A stretch of 64,000 bases of DNA from Silurus meridionalis (GCF_014805685.1 NC_060900.1:7968450-8032449); one strand, 5' to 3'. Shown: positions 40,001 through 53,930, counted from the first letter of the stretch. Notes: generated by a model from the sequence alone, not told the origin. Translations and numbers: made by a program.

Positions 40001-40972
40001 CACGATATAGAATGAGAACTAGAGGAAAGACTTCACACAGATCCGCTTTAAATCTTATCTTCTCATCAGCATCCCACAGACCCCAGAGGGTCGAGAGAGT
40101 GAGAAAAAGAGACGGAGAGAGAGAGAAAGAGAGAAAGAGAGAGAGAGAGAGAAAAGAGAGAGCGAAAAGGAGAGAGAGAAAAGGAGAGGGAGGAGGAGAG
40201 AGGTGCAAAAGCTGTGCTAAAAGAAATGATTTTCTCTCTCACGTGTCCTGCCTCATCTTTCTCTCTTTCCCTCTGCCAGTGGATTTGACTGTTTCTGTGT
40301 GGGTGTGTGTGAGAGCGAACAGGAGAGAGGGAGACGAGTGAGAGAGGAGAGGGGGAGCGAGGAAGGGAAAAAAAAGAACTCTTATTTATGTAAAAGGCAA
40401 TGTGAGAGGAGGCTCTCAGCTGAAGCACTGATGCTGAATGCTGTTTTGCTAATAGGTTAACTCTTTCAGGCACGTTCGAGTCTTTAAAGAAAAAGGCTTC
40501 ATTTAATCTAAATGGGATCTAAATGGACTAACCAAAGGTGGCATTAATATATAAGTGATAAAATGCACAAACATTGAAGTCTTGCTTATTACCCAACACC
40601 TTTTGATGTAGTCGCTCATAAGACGAAAGATGAAATTGTGTCTGATTGGAAAAAAATAAAACAACAAGTGACAAGACAAATAGTTTTTGTTTCAAGAATG
40701 TAAAATTATTATTGTTGGCAACGTGAAAACGTTGATGAGCTCCACACACTCCAGTGTCAAGCAGCATCTACAAGTGGGCCCTCAACGTCGCATAATGCGG
40801 CTGTAATTACTGGATGTGTGGTGATAATTAACCCTTCGCAATGCCTGCGTGTGACCATGTAATACTATCAATGCTAAAATGACACCCATGAGGATTGTTT
40901 GATCATTTCTGCAAGGAGGCCTCATACCAAAAGCATGGCTAATTTCTTACTGTGTTTCTTGCATACTAAAAT

Positions 40973-40979
<7 letters not shown>

Positions 40980-41055
<76 letters not shown>
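40980..41055. repeat. (AT)n microsatellite
   Basis: TA run. Confidence 0.98.
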
Positions 41056-41058
<3 letters not shown>

Positions 41059-41349
41059 TTTTTTTTATTGTGTGAAAAGCAACAGACATCACACAGACGT
41101 GGTAATGTGGCAAAACAGCATTTGTAATCAACAAGTAAACAAATGGCATTGTAGAACTAGGATTGCAAGGCTGATTAGTATCTGAAAAGAACATTAAGCA
41201 TGAGTGTAAATGCTGATGGACGAACATCTGTTCAACTCCGAGACTGCACAATATGCTGGCGAATTTTAAAAGCTTAGGGTGCAGCCGGCATTCGAGTTAA
41301 TCCCAGTGGCGTTTATTGGGGTTGAGGTTAGAGATCAATGCACATCACC

Positions 41350-42430
41350 GATCCTATTTAATGCCAACCTTGGCAAACAAAAAAGCTGGCAACCAAAGTA
41401 GCCACCTTTTGCTTGGATAAGATGCTCTTGGCATTCTCTCAGTCAGGCTCATGAGGTAGTTTCCTGGAATGGTTTTCCAACAATTTTGAGGAGTACGCAG
41501 AGGTGTTGAGTGCTTGTTGGCTGCTTTTTTCTTTACTCTCTTGACAAACTCATCCCAAACCATCTTAACTGGATTTAGACTGTGGAGTCCAGGTCACCTG
41601 ATGCAGCACTCAATCACTCTGTTTCTTGGGCAAATAGCTCTTGCATAATCTAGAGGGGTGTATGGGGTCATTGTCCTGCTGGAAAACAAATGATGGTCCC
41701 ACTAAGTGCAAATTAAATGGGATGGCATGTCGCTGCAAAATGCTGTGGTAGCCAGGCTGATTAAGTGTACTCTCTTGACTAAGTCACCAACAGTGTCACC
41801 AGCAAAACACACCCACACCATCACATCTCCTTCTCCATGCTTTACAATGGGAACAACACATTCAGGAACTATCCATTCATGCTCTGTTCATCTAAGAAAG
41901 AATTCTAAAAACAATTCAAACCAAAGAACAGTTTTCCACTTATCTAATGTCTATTCTTGGCATTTTCCAAACTAACGAAGTCTTTTTTGCTTGTTGTTCT
42001 TCTAAAGTAATGTTTTTTTTGCCGCTATTCAACCATGGAGGCCTGACTCATGCAGTCTGAACAGTGGATGTTGAAATATGTCTATCACTTGAACTGCAAG
42101 AAGCATTGATGTAAATTGATGTTTTTGGTAACTCTAATAAACATATCCTTTGCAGCAGAGGTAGCTCTTGGTCTTCCTTCCTTCTCTGGGATGGTCCTAA
42201 TGAGGGCCTGTTTCAATGTAGTGTTTGATTGTTTGGAAGGCTGCACTTGGAAATACATTTGAATATCTTGATTTTTTTGGACTGACTTCCTTCACTTCTT
42301 TAAGAATTAATGCACTTTTCTCTTAAAAGGGTGTTGAATAATATGGATTTGTACAGTAGTATTTACTCTGTACTCACAATTCCTTGACACAATTCAACTG
42401 ATGGTCTAAAGCACATTAGGAAAAAAATAT
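41350..42430 (-). mobile_element. Tc1-like transposon, antisense, decayed
   Basis: Antisense transposase remnants in order: ctcatcccaaaccatcttaa, gtggagtccaggtcacctga, ggggtcattgtcctgctgga, gggatggcatgtcgctgcaa, accatcacatctcc and ggaggcctgactcatgcagt. Several indels break the frame. Confidence 0.85.
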
Positions 42431-42569
42431 GTCACAAATTCTCTTTTGACAAGGTACATCTATTTCAGATGACTTCATTGTGAATCTGGTGAGAGAGTGC
42501 AATGAGATGTTCAAGCTTTCATCAAAGCTAAATGTAGCTACTTTGGACAAGCTAAAAGATAAAACATCT

Positions 42570-42930
42570 TCATAATGAATTACATTGTCTGGTTTTTAAT
42601 GGCACTAGCCATTTATGCTTAGACACCCCACAAAAGCCAGTGTTTGGTTTCCTGGGCCTGGCCAAAGGCTTTTTGTAAAAGCCGCCTAATGCGACTTTAC
42701 AGACAAGCAATGAAATCAGGAAAAATACTTTTCCAATTACACCAGCAGCTAGTTGCTGATGCAAGCACCACATGGATTAGGAAAAGCTCATAAATATTCA
42801 TATGTAATAACAGTCATTAAAAAAAGGAGATAAAGCCAGTGTTTAATGACCATAATGTAGTTTTAAGAGGGCCGTGTTTACGAAAGTGTCTTTCTCTCCC
42901 ATTTGGAGAAGTTTCTGCCAATAAGCACTA
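42570..42930. promoter_or_regulatory. Possible conserved non-coding element
   Basis: Non-repetitive, complex sequence without coding potential, containing homeodomain-like ATTA/TAAT and an octamer-like atattcatatgtaat stretch. Only composition and context suggest function. Confidence 0.25.
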
Positions 42931-43145
42931 ACATGCACAATGCCTATTATCTCCAAGTGAACAGAACTACTTATTGACTAGATGAAAAATGCCGCAAAAT
43001 AGCAGTTATCATAACTTTTAATAAGCATATTCTTTAAAAAATCCTATATGCACATTGTAAAAACTTAGTCTTTAACAAACTGTAAAATCTCTGTAATTCA
43101 AGAAAACAAGTTTTGCTGATAATGTCTGAAATATTTAAATAACCC

Positions 43146-43945
43146 AGCCATTAGGTTTGCACAAGCCCCGCACAAGGTCCCAAGCCCGGATAAATGGGGA
43201 GGATTGCGTTAGAAAGGGCATCCAGTGTAAAACGTGCCAAATCAAACATGCGGAGCACGGAAAAGATATTCATACCCGATCTGTCGAGGCCCGGGTTACG
43301 AACGACTGCCACTGGTATCATTAGCCAACAGGGTACCGGTGGAAATTGGGCTACTGTTGGCCGAAGGAGGAGGAAGAGAGGAGGAAGACATCTATGTGTG
43401 TGAATGAGGGCAGTGGAGTGGTGCGGTTGCAAGGAGAAGAGGTGGAGAAGGTGGAGGAGTTTAGGTACCTGGGGTCAACAGTTCAAAGTAATGAAGAGTG
43501 TGTTAGAGAAGTGAAGAAAAGAGTGCAGGCAGGGTGGAGTGGGTGGAGAAGAGCGGCAGAAGTAATTTGTGATAGAAGGGTATCTGCAAGCGTGAAAGGA
43601 AAAGTTTATAGGACTGTGGTGAGACCTGCGATGTTGTATGGTTTAGAGACAGTGGCATTGAGTAAAAGACAGAAGGTGGAGCTGGAGGTAGCAGAGCTGA
43701 AGATACTGAGGTTTTCATTGGGAGTGACGATGATGGACAGGATTAGAAATTAGTTTATTAGAGGGACAGCACATGTGGGATGTTTTAGAGACAAGGTGAG
43801 GGAGGCGAGATTGAGATGGTTTGGACATGTGCAGAGGAGGGACATGGGGTATATCGGTAGGAGAATGCTGAGGATGGAGCCACCAGGAAGGAGGAAAAGA
43901 GGAAGACCAAGGAGGAGGTTTATGGATGAGGTGAGGTACATATAA
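43146..43945 (+). mobile_element. RTE-like LINE: 5' region fused to C-terminal domain
   Basis: 43146-43385 matches the typical element 5' region (ggataaatggggaggattgc; ggtggaaattgggctactgt). It passes directly into the C-terminal part of the polyprotein: CVNEGSGVVRLQGEEVEK, YLGSTVQSNE, VKGKVYRTVVRPAMLYGLET, then FGHVQRRDMGYIGR. Almost all of the endonuclease and RT is deleted. Confidence 0.88.
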
Positions 43946-44060
43946 TTTGTGTATTTATATATGATTTGCAACTATGAAGACATGCTGCAATGCAGAAATA
44001 ATATGAAATTAACAAATGTAACACCAGTCAACATTATAATCAATTAAATCCTATTTTAAA

Positions 44061-44241
44061 ATCAGTGTAGCTCAGTGGTTAAGATGTACTTTTGATTGGA
44101 AGGTCATGAGTTCAAATGCTAGCACCACCCACTGCTGGGCTCTTGAACAAGGGCCTTAATCCTCAACTGCTTAGTGTATAAATGAGATAATTGTAAGGTG
44201 CTCTTTATAAGGGCAGATGCTAAATGCTGTAAATGTTTTCT
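44061..44241 (+). mobile_element. tRNA-derived SINE (V-SINE-like)
   Basis: Box A (gtagctcagtggttaaga) and box B (ggtcatgagttcaaatgc) of a pol III promoter are followed by a SINE body. It ends in ataagggcagatgctaaatg ctgtaaatg, typical of fish V-SINE tails. Confidence 0.85.
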
Positions 44242-44244
44242 AAT

Positions 44245-46330
44245 TATTAATTTATTGAATTTTAATTGATGTACTGATGCTACATTGCTCTTAGTTCATA
44301 ATATTATCTTACCATGTACAAAGTTGTATTATTACCCAATTATTGTGTTGTTTTTCATGCCAAGTACAAAAATTTTGATTGTTTATGTAGTTGCTTTTAC
44401 ACTTAAAATTAGTTTACAATTCAACAACAGCATGTTAAATAGAGAGAATTATTTAACGGCTGCTGGATTTCTATCCACAGAAATTAATTATTAAAGAATA
44501 CTAGAGAGGTCTAGTTTCTAGAGATCAGCAGTCTGTGGCAAAGATCTGTGATGTACAATAAGGTGTGTACAACCAAACAGCAAATATCAACATTGGCAAA
44601 CAGAAACCATGATTTATAAAAAAAAAAAACTTTAATAATAGCTTCAGTAATGAATAAGAAATAATGTGTAGTCATGTTTTTATGTCAGTAAATAATGTAC
44701 TGTATGAAAATATAAGATGCTTTTTTGTTTGCTATAATTGCTAAGGACATTGTTGATAGCTAGTCTTGAAAATGCCATTGCCTACACTTTAGTGACGTCT
44801 TTCAAAACTCCTGAGGGGAGCTAGTCAATGAGTCAGTGATTCACGCACAGTGGCGTTAAGCCTATCCCACACAGTGGTATGGCAGTTACTGTGCAAATCG
44901 GTTGACATCACCACTGCAGTATATTTTCAATCTAATATTACTTTTGCCAAATGGTAACATTTAATGGTTTTCAAAGTGATACGTGGCTGAACAGAATAGT
45001 ACTGAGTTTTGCTGTAAACAAGTGGGTTTTTGTGAATTCAGATTTTTTTATTTAATTTAAATCAGTGGGCTAAAGCATAGGAAGGCTGCTTAAGTGACTA
45101 CTGTAACATGAGCACATCATACAATCCTAAACAATTGAGATACTAGAATCAGATTCATTGAAAAGATGCCAGGTGCAATTTTTAAGCAAACTGTTTCATA
45201 CTCTTGAATCCAATCTCCAGCTAGTGGACAGCAGACATATAGGCCAAGCTGACTTCGAGAAATCATGATTCCTTAATCTGGGCCATTTCTGAAGTCTGCT
45301 ACAGAGCAGGCAATGAGGACTTAGGAAGTGGTTGACTAGTGGGTGATAGTGGTGATCCATTCCATGCTTATTCCCTCTCATCAAGTGTTCATCCACAGAC
45401 AGAATTTATGACAGTGCACACCAGAGGTCACACTGCATGGAGGAGAGAGCAATAGGCATTTGGAAAATGAGATTTCATATGCCTCCACAAGTCATCAGGA
45501 GGACTGAGAAGAACACCATAGAGGATTTATTCAATAAAAGAACATTGCTACAAGTAAGAGGCAGAAGATGGCACGTTTCCCCTTTTTTCTCTGTAACACT
45601 GTGGCCTTCATCTTGGCAAAACTAGGAAGTCCTGCCATTTCTGGCAGATATAAATGCCCTTTAAACTGTGGGAGCTGCATATACAAAGTCATCCCAATCT
45701 TCATCCTATATTTGAAATGCTGCCAATAGGTTAAAAAATGTACATACAAAAATAAATGCATTTAAGAACTGTTTATGCATTTTAGAAATTGACTATTTCC
45801 ACTAGGTTTTTATGGGCAGTCATTTCTAATATATCTATATTCTATTTCTATATTCTCATATATCTCATCAATCTATATAAAAGTTTTCTTCATATCCATG
45901 AATTAGTGGCTTTCACAGATGGCCAGAGCCTGTCATGGTGACAAGACACAACCTAAAATCCTTGGGGGCATTATAAGAGCAAAATGCTTGCTGAACCATA
46001 AACTACCTACTGTAGCGTTGTGCCATGGTGAGGCATTCACCTGACTGGAAAGTGCATCTGATGTGCTAAAAAAATAAGTAAATAAAAAAAAAAATAATAA
46101 TCTCACATACAAACACATAGCTATATTGAGTGACATAAAATGAGACAAGAACATGTAACCCCATTTGAAAGAATATACTATACATACTATATAAACACAA
46201 ATGTTCATCTAGACTGTATTGTAGGAATCACAGCATTTTCTTCAAGATACAAGAGTCAGGATACCAATTTATCAATTTGTGCTTCAGAAATATACACAGG
46301 TATTTTTATCAGGGTATTAGCCTTTTTTTT
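44245..46330. other. Non-coding DNA, no gene seen
   Basis: No recognisable ORF. A few short frames (45196-45625) overlap on both strands and have no resemblance to a family I know. Confidence 0.5.
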
Positions 46331-46339
46331 TGCTTTTAA

Positions 46340-46600
46340 CAGATCCCAAAGAAAATCAGGTGCATCATCTATCCTTAAAGGCTGTCAGACGTTCATGCTG
46401 GTCGCCATGGAGCTTTCAGATCTCCGTGGAAACGTTGCGCAGCTGCGAGCCTCGCGCAAGGAAACAAGCTTGCCGAAGCCGATGTGTCATTAAATCCGCC
46501 ACACAGTGGGAGAGTAATGAAGACAGAGGGAGCTCACTCTGGCAAATAGCTCCCCAAATAAAACCAAACACAACCCAAGGAGGCCCTCCTTGCCTTTCTC
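46340..46600. promoter_or_regulatory. Possible regulatory island (GC-rich, RFX-like half-sites)
   Basis: A GC-rich block in AT-rich surroundings with gtcgccatgg (46401-46410) and gttgcgcagctgcgagcctc. No coding signal. It could be a conserved non-coding element. Confidence 0.3.
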
Positions 46601-47569
46601 AATATATCTCCCACCGAACTTCAGATTGAATTTGGACACCCAGACTCATCTTCTCATGGCACATGGCAATTTGATACCTCATTTCGCTTAGGTACTCTTA
46701 AGGTCGCCTCTCTTTCTGAAAAACTACAGAGAATTTTCTGTTTAAAAAAAAGCCCAGAAGTGTCTTTCAGTAGAGTCATACTGGTCTAAACTGATTTCAA
46801 ATGACTGTTCACAGAAAATCATATCAATATCAATATCAATATATGTGGCCTAAGTGCTGTACTTTTTCAACTAGTCCTATAGGCTTTAACACTGTGGTTG
46901 GAGAGCCTCTGAACAGTTATCAGCTATCGTCTGTTCACACTTGTTCATGTTGGCCCCAACTTTCGGGAAATTCCGCATTAATATATTGTATTTGCTTGTT
47001 TGTTTTATTAGGCCCATAGAAGTGTTTAACCTTAAAATCCTTTTTTTCCCTAGTGTGCTTGATATTTATCGAATGGTTTCAAATAACAGAACAGTCAATT
47101 ACTATTAAAACACGTGTTTTTAAAAATATGTATATATACTGTGTTATATATATATTATACAAAATTGTACCATGCATAATGCAAGAACTTAATTTTTCTA
47201 TTAAATAGTAATAAGTACAGTGATAGCAACTAACAAAAATATAAAGACCTATTAAACTATTGTTCATAGTTTTAAATTACGGATAGTATAAAAAAGTATA
47301 TAACTGACAATTACATGTATATAATTAGTCTTTTTTTAGAATTACTCCCACTAATAATTTGTAAATAAGCAGTGGTTAAATTCATTAAACATTGACATGA
47401 ATCATTAATAGACATTAGTTAGTTATCGATAATGAGAAGGTAATAATTTTTCATATCTAAAAATGTTATCAATTTGTAATTTAAATAGTGTTTAGTTATT
47501 GTAATGTATTACCAATGTCAGCATTTGTTTGGTTTTAAACATCCCATTCCAGGTTTAGTCTCCACTGTG

Positions 47570-47770
47570 CTGATATAATAAGCTCCACTCATCTGGAAAG
47601 GCTTTCCACTAGATTTTGGAGCATGGCTGTGGGGATTTGCTTATTCAGCCACAGGAGCATTAGTGAGGTCAGGAAGTGATGTCAGGTGAAAAGACCTGGG
47701 TGCAGTCAGTGTTCCAATTCATCCCAAAGGTGTACAGTGGGGCTGAGGTTAGGGCTCTGTTTATATATAC
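47570..47770 (-). mobile_element. Tc1-like transposon fragment
   Basis: Antisense remnants include attcatcccaaaggtgtaca and tggggctgaggttagggctc. It directly adjoins the 19-bp tandem array. Confidence 0.6.
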
Positions 47771-47799
47771 AGTATATATATAATTTCTGTCATTTTAGA

Positions 47800-48436
47800 C
47801 AATCACTTTAATATAAATCACTTTTAAAAATCACATTAACAAATAATAAATCACTTTAACATTTACTATTCACTGTAATGTTAGCCAGTCAATAGAATAT
47901 TAGCTAATCACTGTAACATTGGCCAGTCACTGTAATGTTAGCTTATCACTGTAACATTAGCCAATCACTGTAAGGTTAGCCAATCACTGTAACATTTGCC
48001 AATCACTGTAATGTTAGTCAATGACTTCAATGTTGGCTAATCACTGTAACATTTGCCAATCACTGTAATGTTAGTCAATCACTGTAAGGTTAGAAAATCA
48101 CTGTAAAATTTGCCAATCACTGTAATGTTAGTCAATCACTGTAAGGTTAGCCAATCACTGTAACATTTGCCAATCACTGTAATGTTAGCCAGTCACTGTA
48201 AGGTTAGAAAATCACTGTAACATTTGCCAATCACTGTAATGTTAGTCAATGACTTCAACGTTGGCTAATTACTGTAACATTAGCCAATCAGTGTAATGTC
48301 AGCCACACACTGTAACATTAGCCAGTCACTGTAACATTATCCAATCACTGTAACATTAGCCAGTCACTGTAACATTATCCAATCACTGTAACATTACCTA
48401 GTCACTGTAATGTTAGCTACTGAGTGTAACATTACG
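47800..48436. repeat. 19-bp tandem repeat with higher-order organisation
   Basis: About 30 units of a 19-bp monomer resembling ccaatcactgtaacattag. Variants recur at multiples of the monomer: tagaaaatcactg at 48091 and 48205 (114 bp, six units), and gtcaatgacttcaa at 48017 and 48245 (228 bp, twelve units). The left 70 bp are more degenerate. Confidence 0.95.
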
Positions 48437-48439
48437 ATT

Positions 48440-49158
48440 GTAGGAATCTTAAATGACATACCATGGCATTTTTAGTAAATGAATTGCTTTGCCGTTAACA
48501 ACCAAGTTAAGCGAGAGATAGATGCCACATACGCCTATGCACAAAGAAGAAGAGAGAAGTAACTCAAAATAAATAGATTCACCTCAGTAATATTAACTAG
48601 ACTTACTTGAGTTACATTAGTTAAGAATGAGGATTAACAAAAGGTCTAGTACATATTTGACATTGTGGTTGTGTATAGTATTCTCCACTGTTGTGTATTA
48701 AATATACATTGACTTACTAAATTATGGTTAACATTAGACATCACTGCAGCCCTTCCCTGATTATTTTACTATAACAACATGCCCTGTAATGTTTGATTTT
48801 TCAAAAGTGTATTTAAGCAATGTGTATTATACTGCATTAGCATTTTGCACATTTATGTCTTGATGTGTGCAAACTTTCAGTATAATCGAAACTTTTAATT
48901 GATGTCTGACTAACATCTTGCCCTGCCCTGCCCTCTAAGAAACGCTGTGGGACTAATAATGTGTGCCAAAAGCCATAACTTTATTACTGATATGAGTCCA
49001 TGTAGGTGAGATGTTATTGAGTAGATTATGTTGTTGTTAATTCCGTTACATGGAGAAAAAGAATGAACAGGTCTTTATCAGTGCAATCCAATAACATCCA
49101 TTCCATTCTGAACACAGCTTATCAGAATCACACAAAACAAGCCGTTTGACCTGTAACA

Positions 49159-49253
<95 letters not shown>

Positions 49254-50750
49254 CCTTTAGTTTACTATTATAATCACAAGCTATACTGAATGAATAGGAA
49301 TAATTATGCTAGATTTCCTGATTTTCCTGACTTGGTTTATCAGTGTCTGAACTAGAATTTAGATTTTCAATAATCTTCACACACTTTTAGCACCAGCAAT
49401 GTTGACCACACTGCTTTTCATTAACACTCTACCACTACCTATGTCAATCTATGCTATGTTACAGTCAATTTGCAAACTTGACATAGCTAACTTTAAAACC
49501 AAGTAAAGCACTTAGCGAGGTGCAATCATTTTGATTCTTCTCTTTGAACCACACTGACTCACAACAATTGTTCGAACATAGAAATAGAGGCAACGCTGTA
49601 TAATTTGTTCCAGAGAGGGGCAAAAATCACATAAAAATCACAAAAAAATGAATAAGGTCAGTGCACACAGTAAAATGTTTTAAAGCCCTTTAACTGATGT
49701 TTCACTGATATACTGATCTTCTGCATCTTTTTTCCCAGAACATTTCCATGCATAGATAACATTACATAACACATAATTATTTTTGCCAGTGTATAGAAAT
49801 AAATTGTGATGATTACAACATTGATTGTCTAATGTTGTCTCTGTTAGTTACATTGTATGTGACAAAGTGTTTTTTTTTTATTTAGAAAGTATTTGTATTT
49901 TTTGTTTTCATTGTATTTGGCTGTAATGTACTTTATATCATGAATTGTCTCATACAGTGAAGCCACTACATTCATTTAGTTTTAAACAACCAATAATGTT
50001 TTACTAAATAAAATAAATAGCAAGAAACCCAACACACACAACAAACATGTGACAGTGCAGTCAGGGCACAGGTGGTAAATTGATATTGGGCCATAGCTGG
50101 AGGAAAATCATTTTGTCCATCAAGGCCGACAGATGATCATTAACTCCACCTTGGACACATCGTCCATCAATATCAGCCATTTGGTTGAGTTTAGTTTTTT
50201 ATTTTATGACAATTATAAAACTTATTTTCCTGCTACAGTACATGATGTGGCAGATTTAAAAAGGGAACCTATTTTCTAAAAAAAAAAAACCACACATTTT
50301 CTAAAACAGTACTTGCAAAGCTAACATCAAACTTTAATGATCTAATACATTATGCTATCGTTTTCTACACTTTTTTTCGAACAACGTCATTTCTGTTAGA
50401 GTATTGTTTTAATTTGACCAAAAGGTAATGGTTGACTGTTTATACAGTAGCTGCTATTACATTAATGATAAAAAATTCCTTGTTACATGGACAGTCCACA
50501 CGTAACATAACTGAAATCAGATTTAAAAGTATGATATGTCATTGCTGTAGTATAAGAATTGCTGTGTAAATTGCTGTAGTATAAGAAAAATAAAAACATT
50601 TAAGAACATAAGAGCATGCAGATATTGGAAAATAAAAATAATAATCATATAACAGCACACACAGCTGAGTTCGACTTTTTACTTAGCAAGCCTAGTTTAC
50701 AGAACACAACATAAAGGAGGGATCAAGGTATTAAATTTTGCTGTGCTGTA
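48440..50750. other. Non-coding DNA
   Basis: Apart from the GT/GA compound microsatellite at 49163-49249, I see no gene or repeat family. Confidence 0.5.
49163..49249. repeat. (GT)n(GA)n compound microsatellite
   Basis: GT run to 49206, then GA run. Confidence 0.98.
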
Positions 50751-51240
50751 GTGTAGTGAAATATGATTAATATGGAATTTGATTAGAGATACGGCCGTGT
50801 TGCTCCCTTCAGTAGAACAGAAGCTCAGCACTTTTTGTTATTGAAAGCCGTGTGCTTCCATCCATACTAACAGCGAATGAAGGGCTGAGGGTTAGAAATC
50901 CCTTTAACACGGACCCAAACACGCATACACACACTTTCCTCGCAGGAAAAAGTAAAAATTGCAATGCGCCAAATTCGTACCCCTTCTCCCCCCACCCTAA
51001 ACCCTCTGTATTACAATACTAAAAGAAGCCTGACATTTAAGAGCAGCCTTCATTAGAGCTAAAAAAAATAGTCATAAAAAAGGCAGAACATTATGAGCTT
51101 TCTCTATTTAATCGTACTTATCCGTTCTTTTTCTTGACCTCTTTTACAGCAGCCCACATGAACATAAAGACAAACCACTGAGCTTTCTTCGCATTTCACT
51201 TATCTTTGCAGTAAATGTGTTTTATAAAGGCACAATCAGC
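50750..51240. promoter_or_regulatory. Possible conserved non-coding element
   Basis: Complex non-repetitive sequence with homeobox-like motifs (atttaatcgtactta, ttcattagagct). No coding potential. Confidence 0.2.
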
Positions 51241-52187
51241 AGGATAGTGAATAGAAGGGGATTTTTTTTTTTTTTTATCTTTTATCTAACAAACAATGGA
51301 TAGGTTTTTGGAAATACTATGTTTAGCAGGTAATGCTACTGTGTATTGTGTATCATTTGTTTTGCTCCAGGTTATTTTAAAAGCTCTTTTGATACACCTT
51401 TGCATTGTCATGGTTTCCACTGACTACAAAAAAAAAAAAAAAAAAAAAGAGTACACGGAAAAGAGATTTCACAAATTTCAATAGTCCAAACCAGCATTAA
51501 CCAGAGCTATAAAGCAAATTAGGAATCAAAGTTTCTCTGTTTATAGAGATTAAATAAATAAATGGTTAACCAGTAAATAAAAAAGAAGCATCACAATAAA
51601 GGAAATTACTTGTTTTATGAGCTTTGCCATTATACAGGCTGTCCCCAAAGTCTCCATACATAGGGGAAATTAAAACTAGCATTATTTTTAAAATGATTCT
51701 CTACACGATTTCTTTGTAAACACACACAGGGTCATCTCTCCCACTCATGAACTCGTGTTAACTCATCTGGTATTAAGCGTTTACTGTAATTGCACTTTGA
51801 ATGTGTTCTTTTAGACGATCTTCGGGCGCTAGGTTTTACTGGTACACAATGACACAATGGATTTCTTGTGGTTAAGGCTTTCTTAAAAGCTGTCTGAATG
51901 AAAAGCATATAATATAAACTTAGTACGAATATTTTTGAAAAAACATGTTCATTCTACCAGTATACTGACAGTTTTCTGAAACTGTAGATTACTGTTAATG
52001 TTCCACATTGTTGTGTTAATAGATATATTGTGATGTTTTTTTGGGCCTTGTGATGAGTCGCAAATGTGTTCATTGCTGACTTGTAAACCAAATATAAGAA
52101 TATATAAGATATATATATATTTTTAAGTGTATTAGGTGCAATACAACCAGCCAGGCACCTTTCACTTACACTCTCACACACACACAT

Positions 52188-52191
<4 letters not shown>

Positions 52192-52249
<58 letters not shown>
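52192..52249. repeat. (CA)n microsatellite
   Basis: CA run. CT at 52350-52379 and GT at 52518-52553 follow within 310 bp. Confidence 0.97.
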
Positions 52250-52251
<2 letters not shown>

Positions 52252-52344
52252 TTGCAGTTCATTGGATTGTGAACTGTCCTGGTCCTTGATATGCTAATTG
52301 CCATGAGACTATTCTTGAAAGCTAAAGCAGGAGGTTTTCCATCA

Positions 52345-52381
<37 letters not shown>

Positions 52382-52513
52382 ATGTAAAAAATATATATAT
52401 AAATAAATAATGGAGAAAAGAAACATCTCCTTGGGCAGCAGAACACTGTAATTAGGCAGTGACAAATTTCAGTTCTCTTTCTTCACATGTGTGGGAAACG
52501 CACACAATGACTT

Positions 52514-52517
<4 letters not shown>

Positions 52518-52553
<36 letters not shown>
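52518..52553. repeat. (GT)n microsatellite
   Basis: GT run. Confidence 0.97.
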
Positions 52554-52555
<2 letters not shown>

Positions 52556-53851
52556 TGCACGCATGCGTGTGTCACTGTAAGTGTGTGGGATGGCCTGAAA
52601 TAGGAACGCAGCATTTCAACAGGCAAATTGCACTCATGCGGTGCAGAAACGAAGGGACCAGGAAAAAGCAGAATAGTTTCCATTTGTTTGCCTGCGCTTC
52701 TGATGCTAGGTGTGATGCCGAATGCATACTACAGGCCAAACTTGTTCCCCATAGTGCTGCTATGACAGGTGGCATGCATGAGTCATGTGAGATGCCATTG
52801 GATTGATCTAGCAGAACCAGGTCACTCCTACATGCTTGACATTGAGATATGTTTCCACTTGGCACATGACAATTCAGTCAATGACACTAAGGGACATTAG
52901 GAACCTGCACAGATGCACAAACATGCCTGCTGGCTTGAAGGCATTGTGCAATGAGGCTTCGTTATTCCTGCACAACCACAGAGAGAGAGAGAGAAAAAAA
53001 CTCTTGTTGCTATGCTTTTTAAAGCTTTCCTTCCATCTCTTTCTCTCTCCCTCCTACTGCCTACTTAACAGGGCAGGTTAGTTACAAGCAGGAACAAGCT
53101 GCAACGCTGCACTCTGTTAGTATCACTTTTCCAAAACTTTACCCTAACCTATGTCCAGAAGTCATATGTAAGCTTTCATACTGCTTTTGTAAGCTTTAAT
53201 ACTGTCCCTTGTTAACAATACTGAAACAACCTCTACTGGAAATGCCTGCATAAAGATTTAAAGTACACTTGAAATAACGCATGCTCCCATTTGGCTAATG
53301 TGTGCATGCATGTTCTTTCACAATGTCATTAATAAAACTATTTTTTTTAGCCAATCTATGTCTGCTTGGCTGTAAGCATGCATTTTCAAGCTCCAGTATC
53401 AGCAAATGTGTGTTTATCCCTCCATATGTGAACAATTTATTAGCGTGTGCATTCCATTAAAAAAAGGGGGCCAATGTAAATCCTGATAGACCTCCCACTA
53501 TTATTCTTGTTGTGGGTTGAAAGCAGGGTTATATTTATAATAAAAGTAGTTGCACATTTCTATTGTAAAGACCTAAAGTACATACATAGATAGCTTGCAA
53601 AGCATTATTATGAATAAAAATATTTAGCTATATTAGTTATATTCAGTGAAACAGCCCTATTTTGGTAGAAATGATATAGAATATGTCTTGAGTTTTTTTT
53701 TTTTGTTTTGCTTTCATTTTGTTTTTGTTTATTTTGAATGATATTACAAACAGATGGTTTGGTTCCTGACCAATGAAAAGCTATAAAACAGAAAATGCAT
53801 GCAAGACATTTTACACCACAACAGCTGCTGTGTCTGTTGTTTCATTGAACT

Positions 53852-53930
53852 ATCCATCCATCCATCCATCCATCCATCCATCCATCCATCCATCCATCCA
53901 TTCATCCATCCATCCATCCATCCATCCATG
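53852..53930. repeat. (ATCC)n tetranucleotide array
   Basis: About 19 units of tcca with one tcat interruption. Confidence 0.98.

Noticed and set aside
40012..40473. Alternative first exon of prickle2 in the GA-rich region
   Set aside because: Tempting texture, but no strong minus-strand splice donor was found, unlike at 60394-60400.
44061..44241. tRNA gene
   Set aside because: Box A and B are present, but the cloverleaf is not kept and a SINE body and tail follow.
47800..48436. CRISPR-like regular array
   Set aside because: Units are contiguous 19-bp monomers without unique spacers, in a vertebrate genome; it is a tandem satellite.
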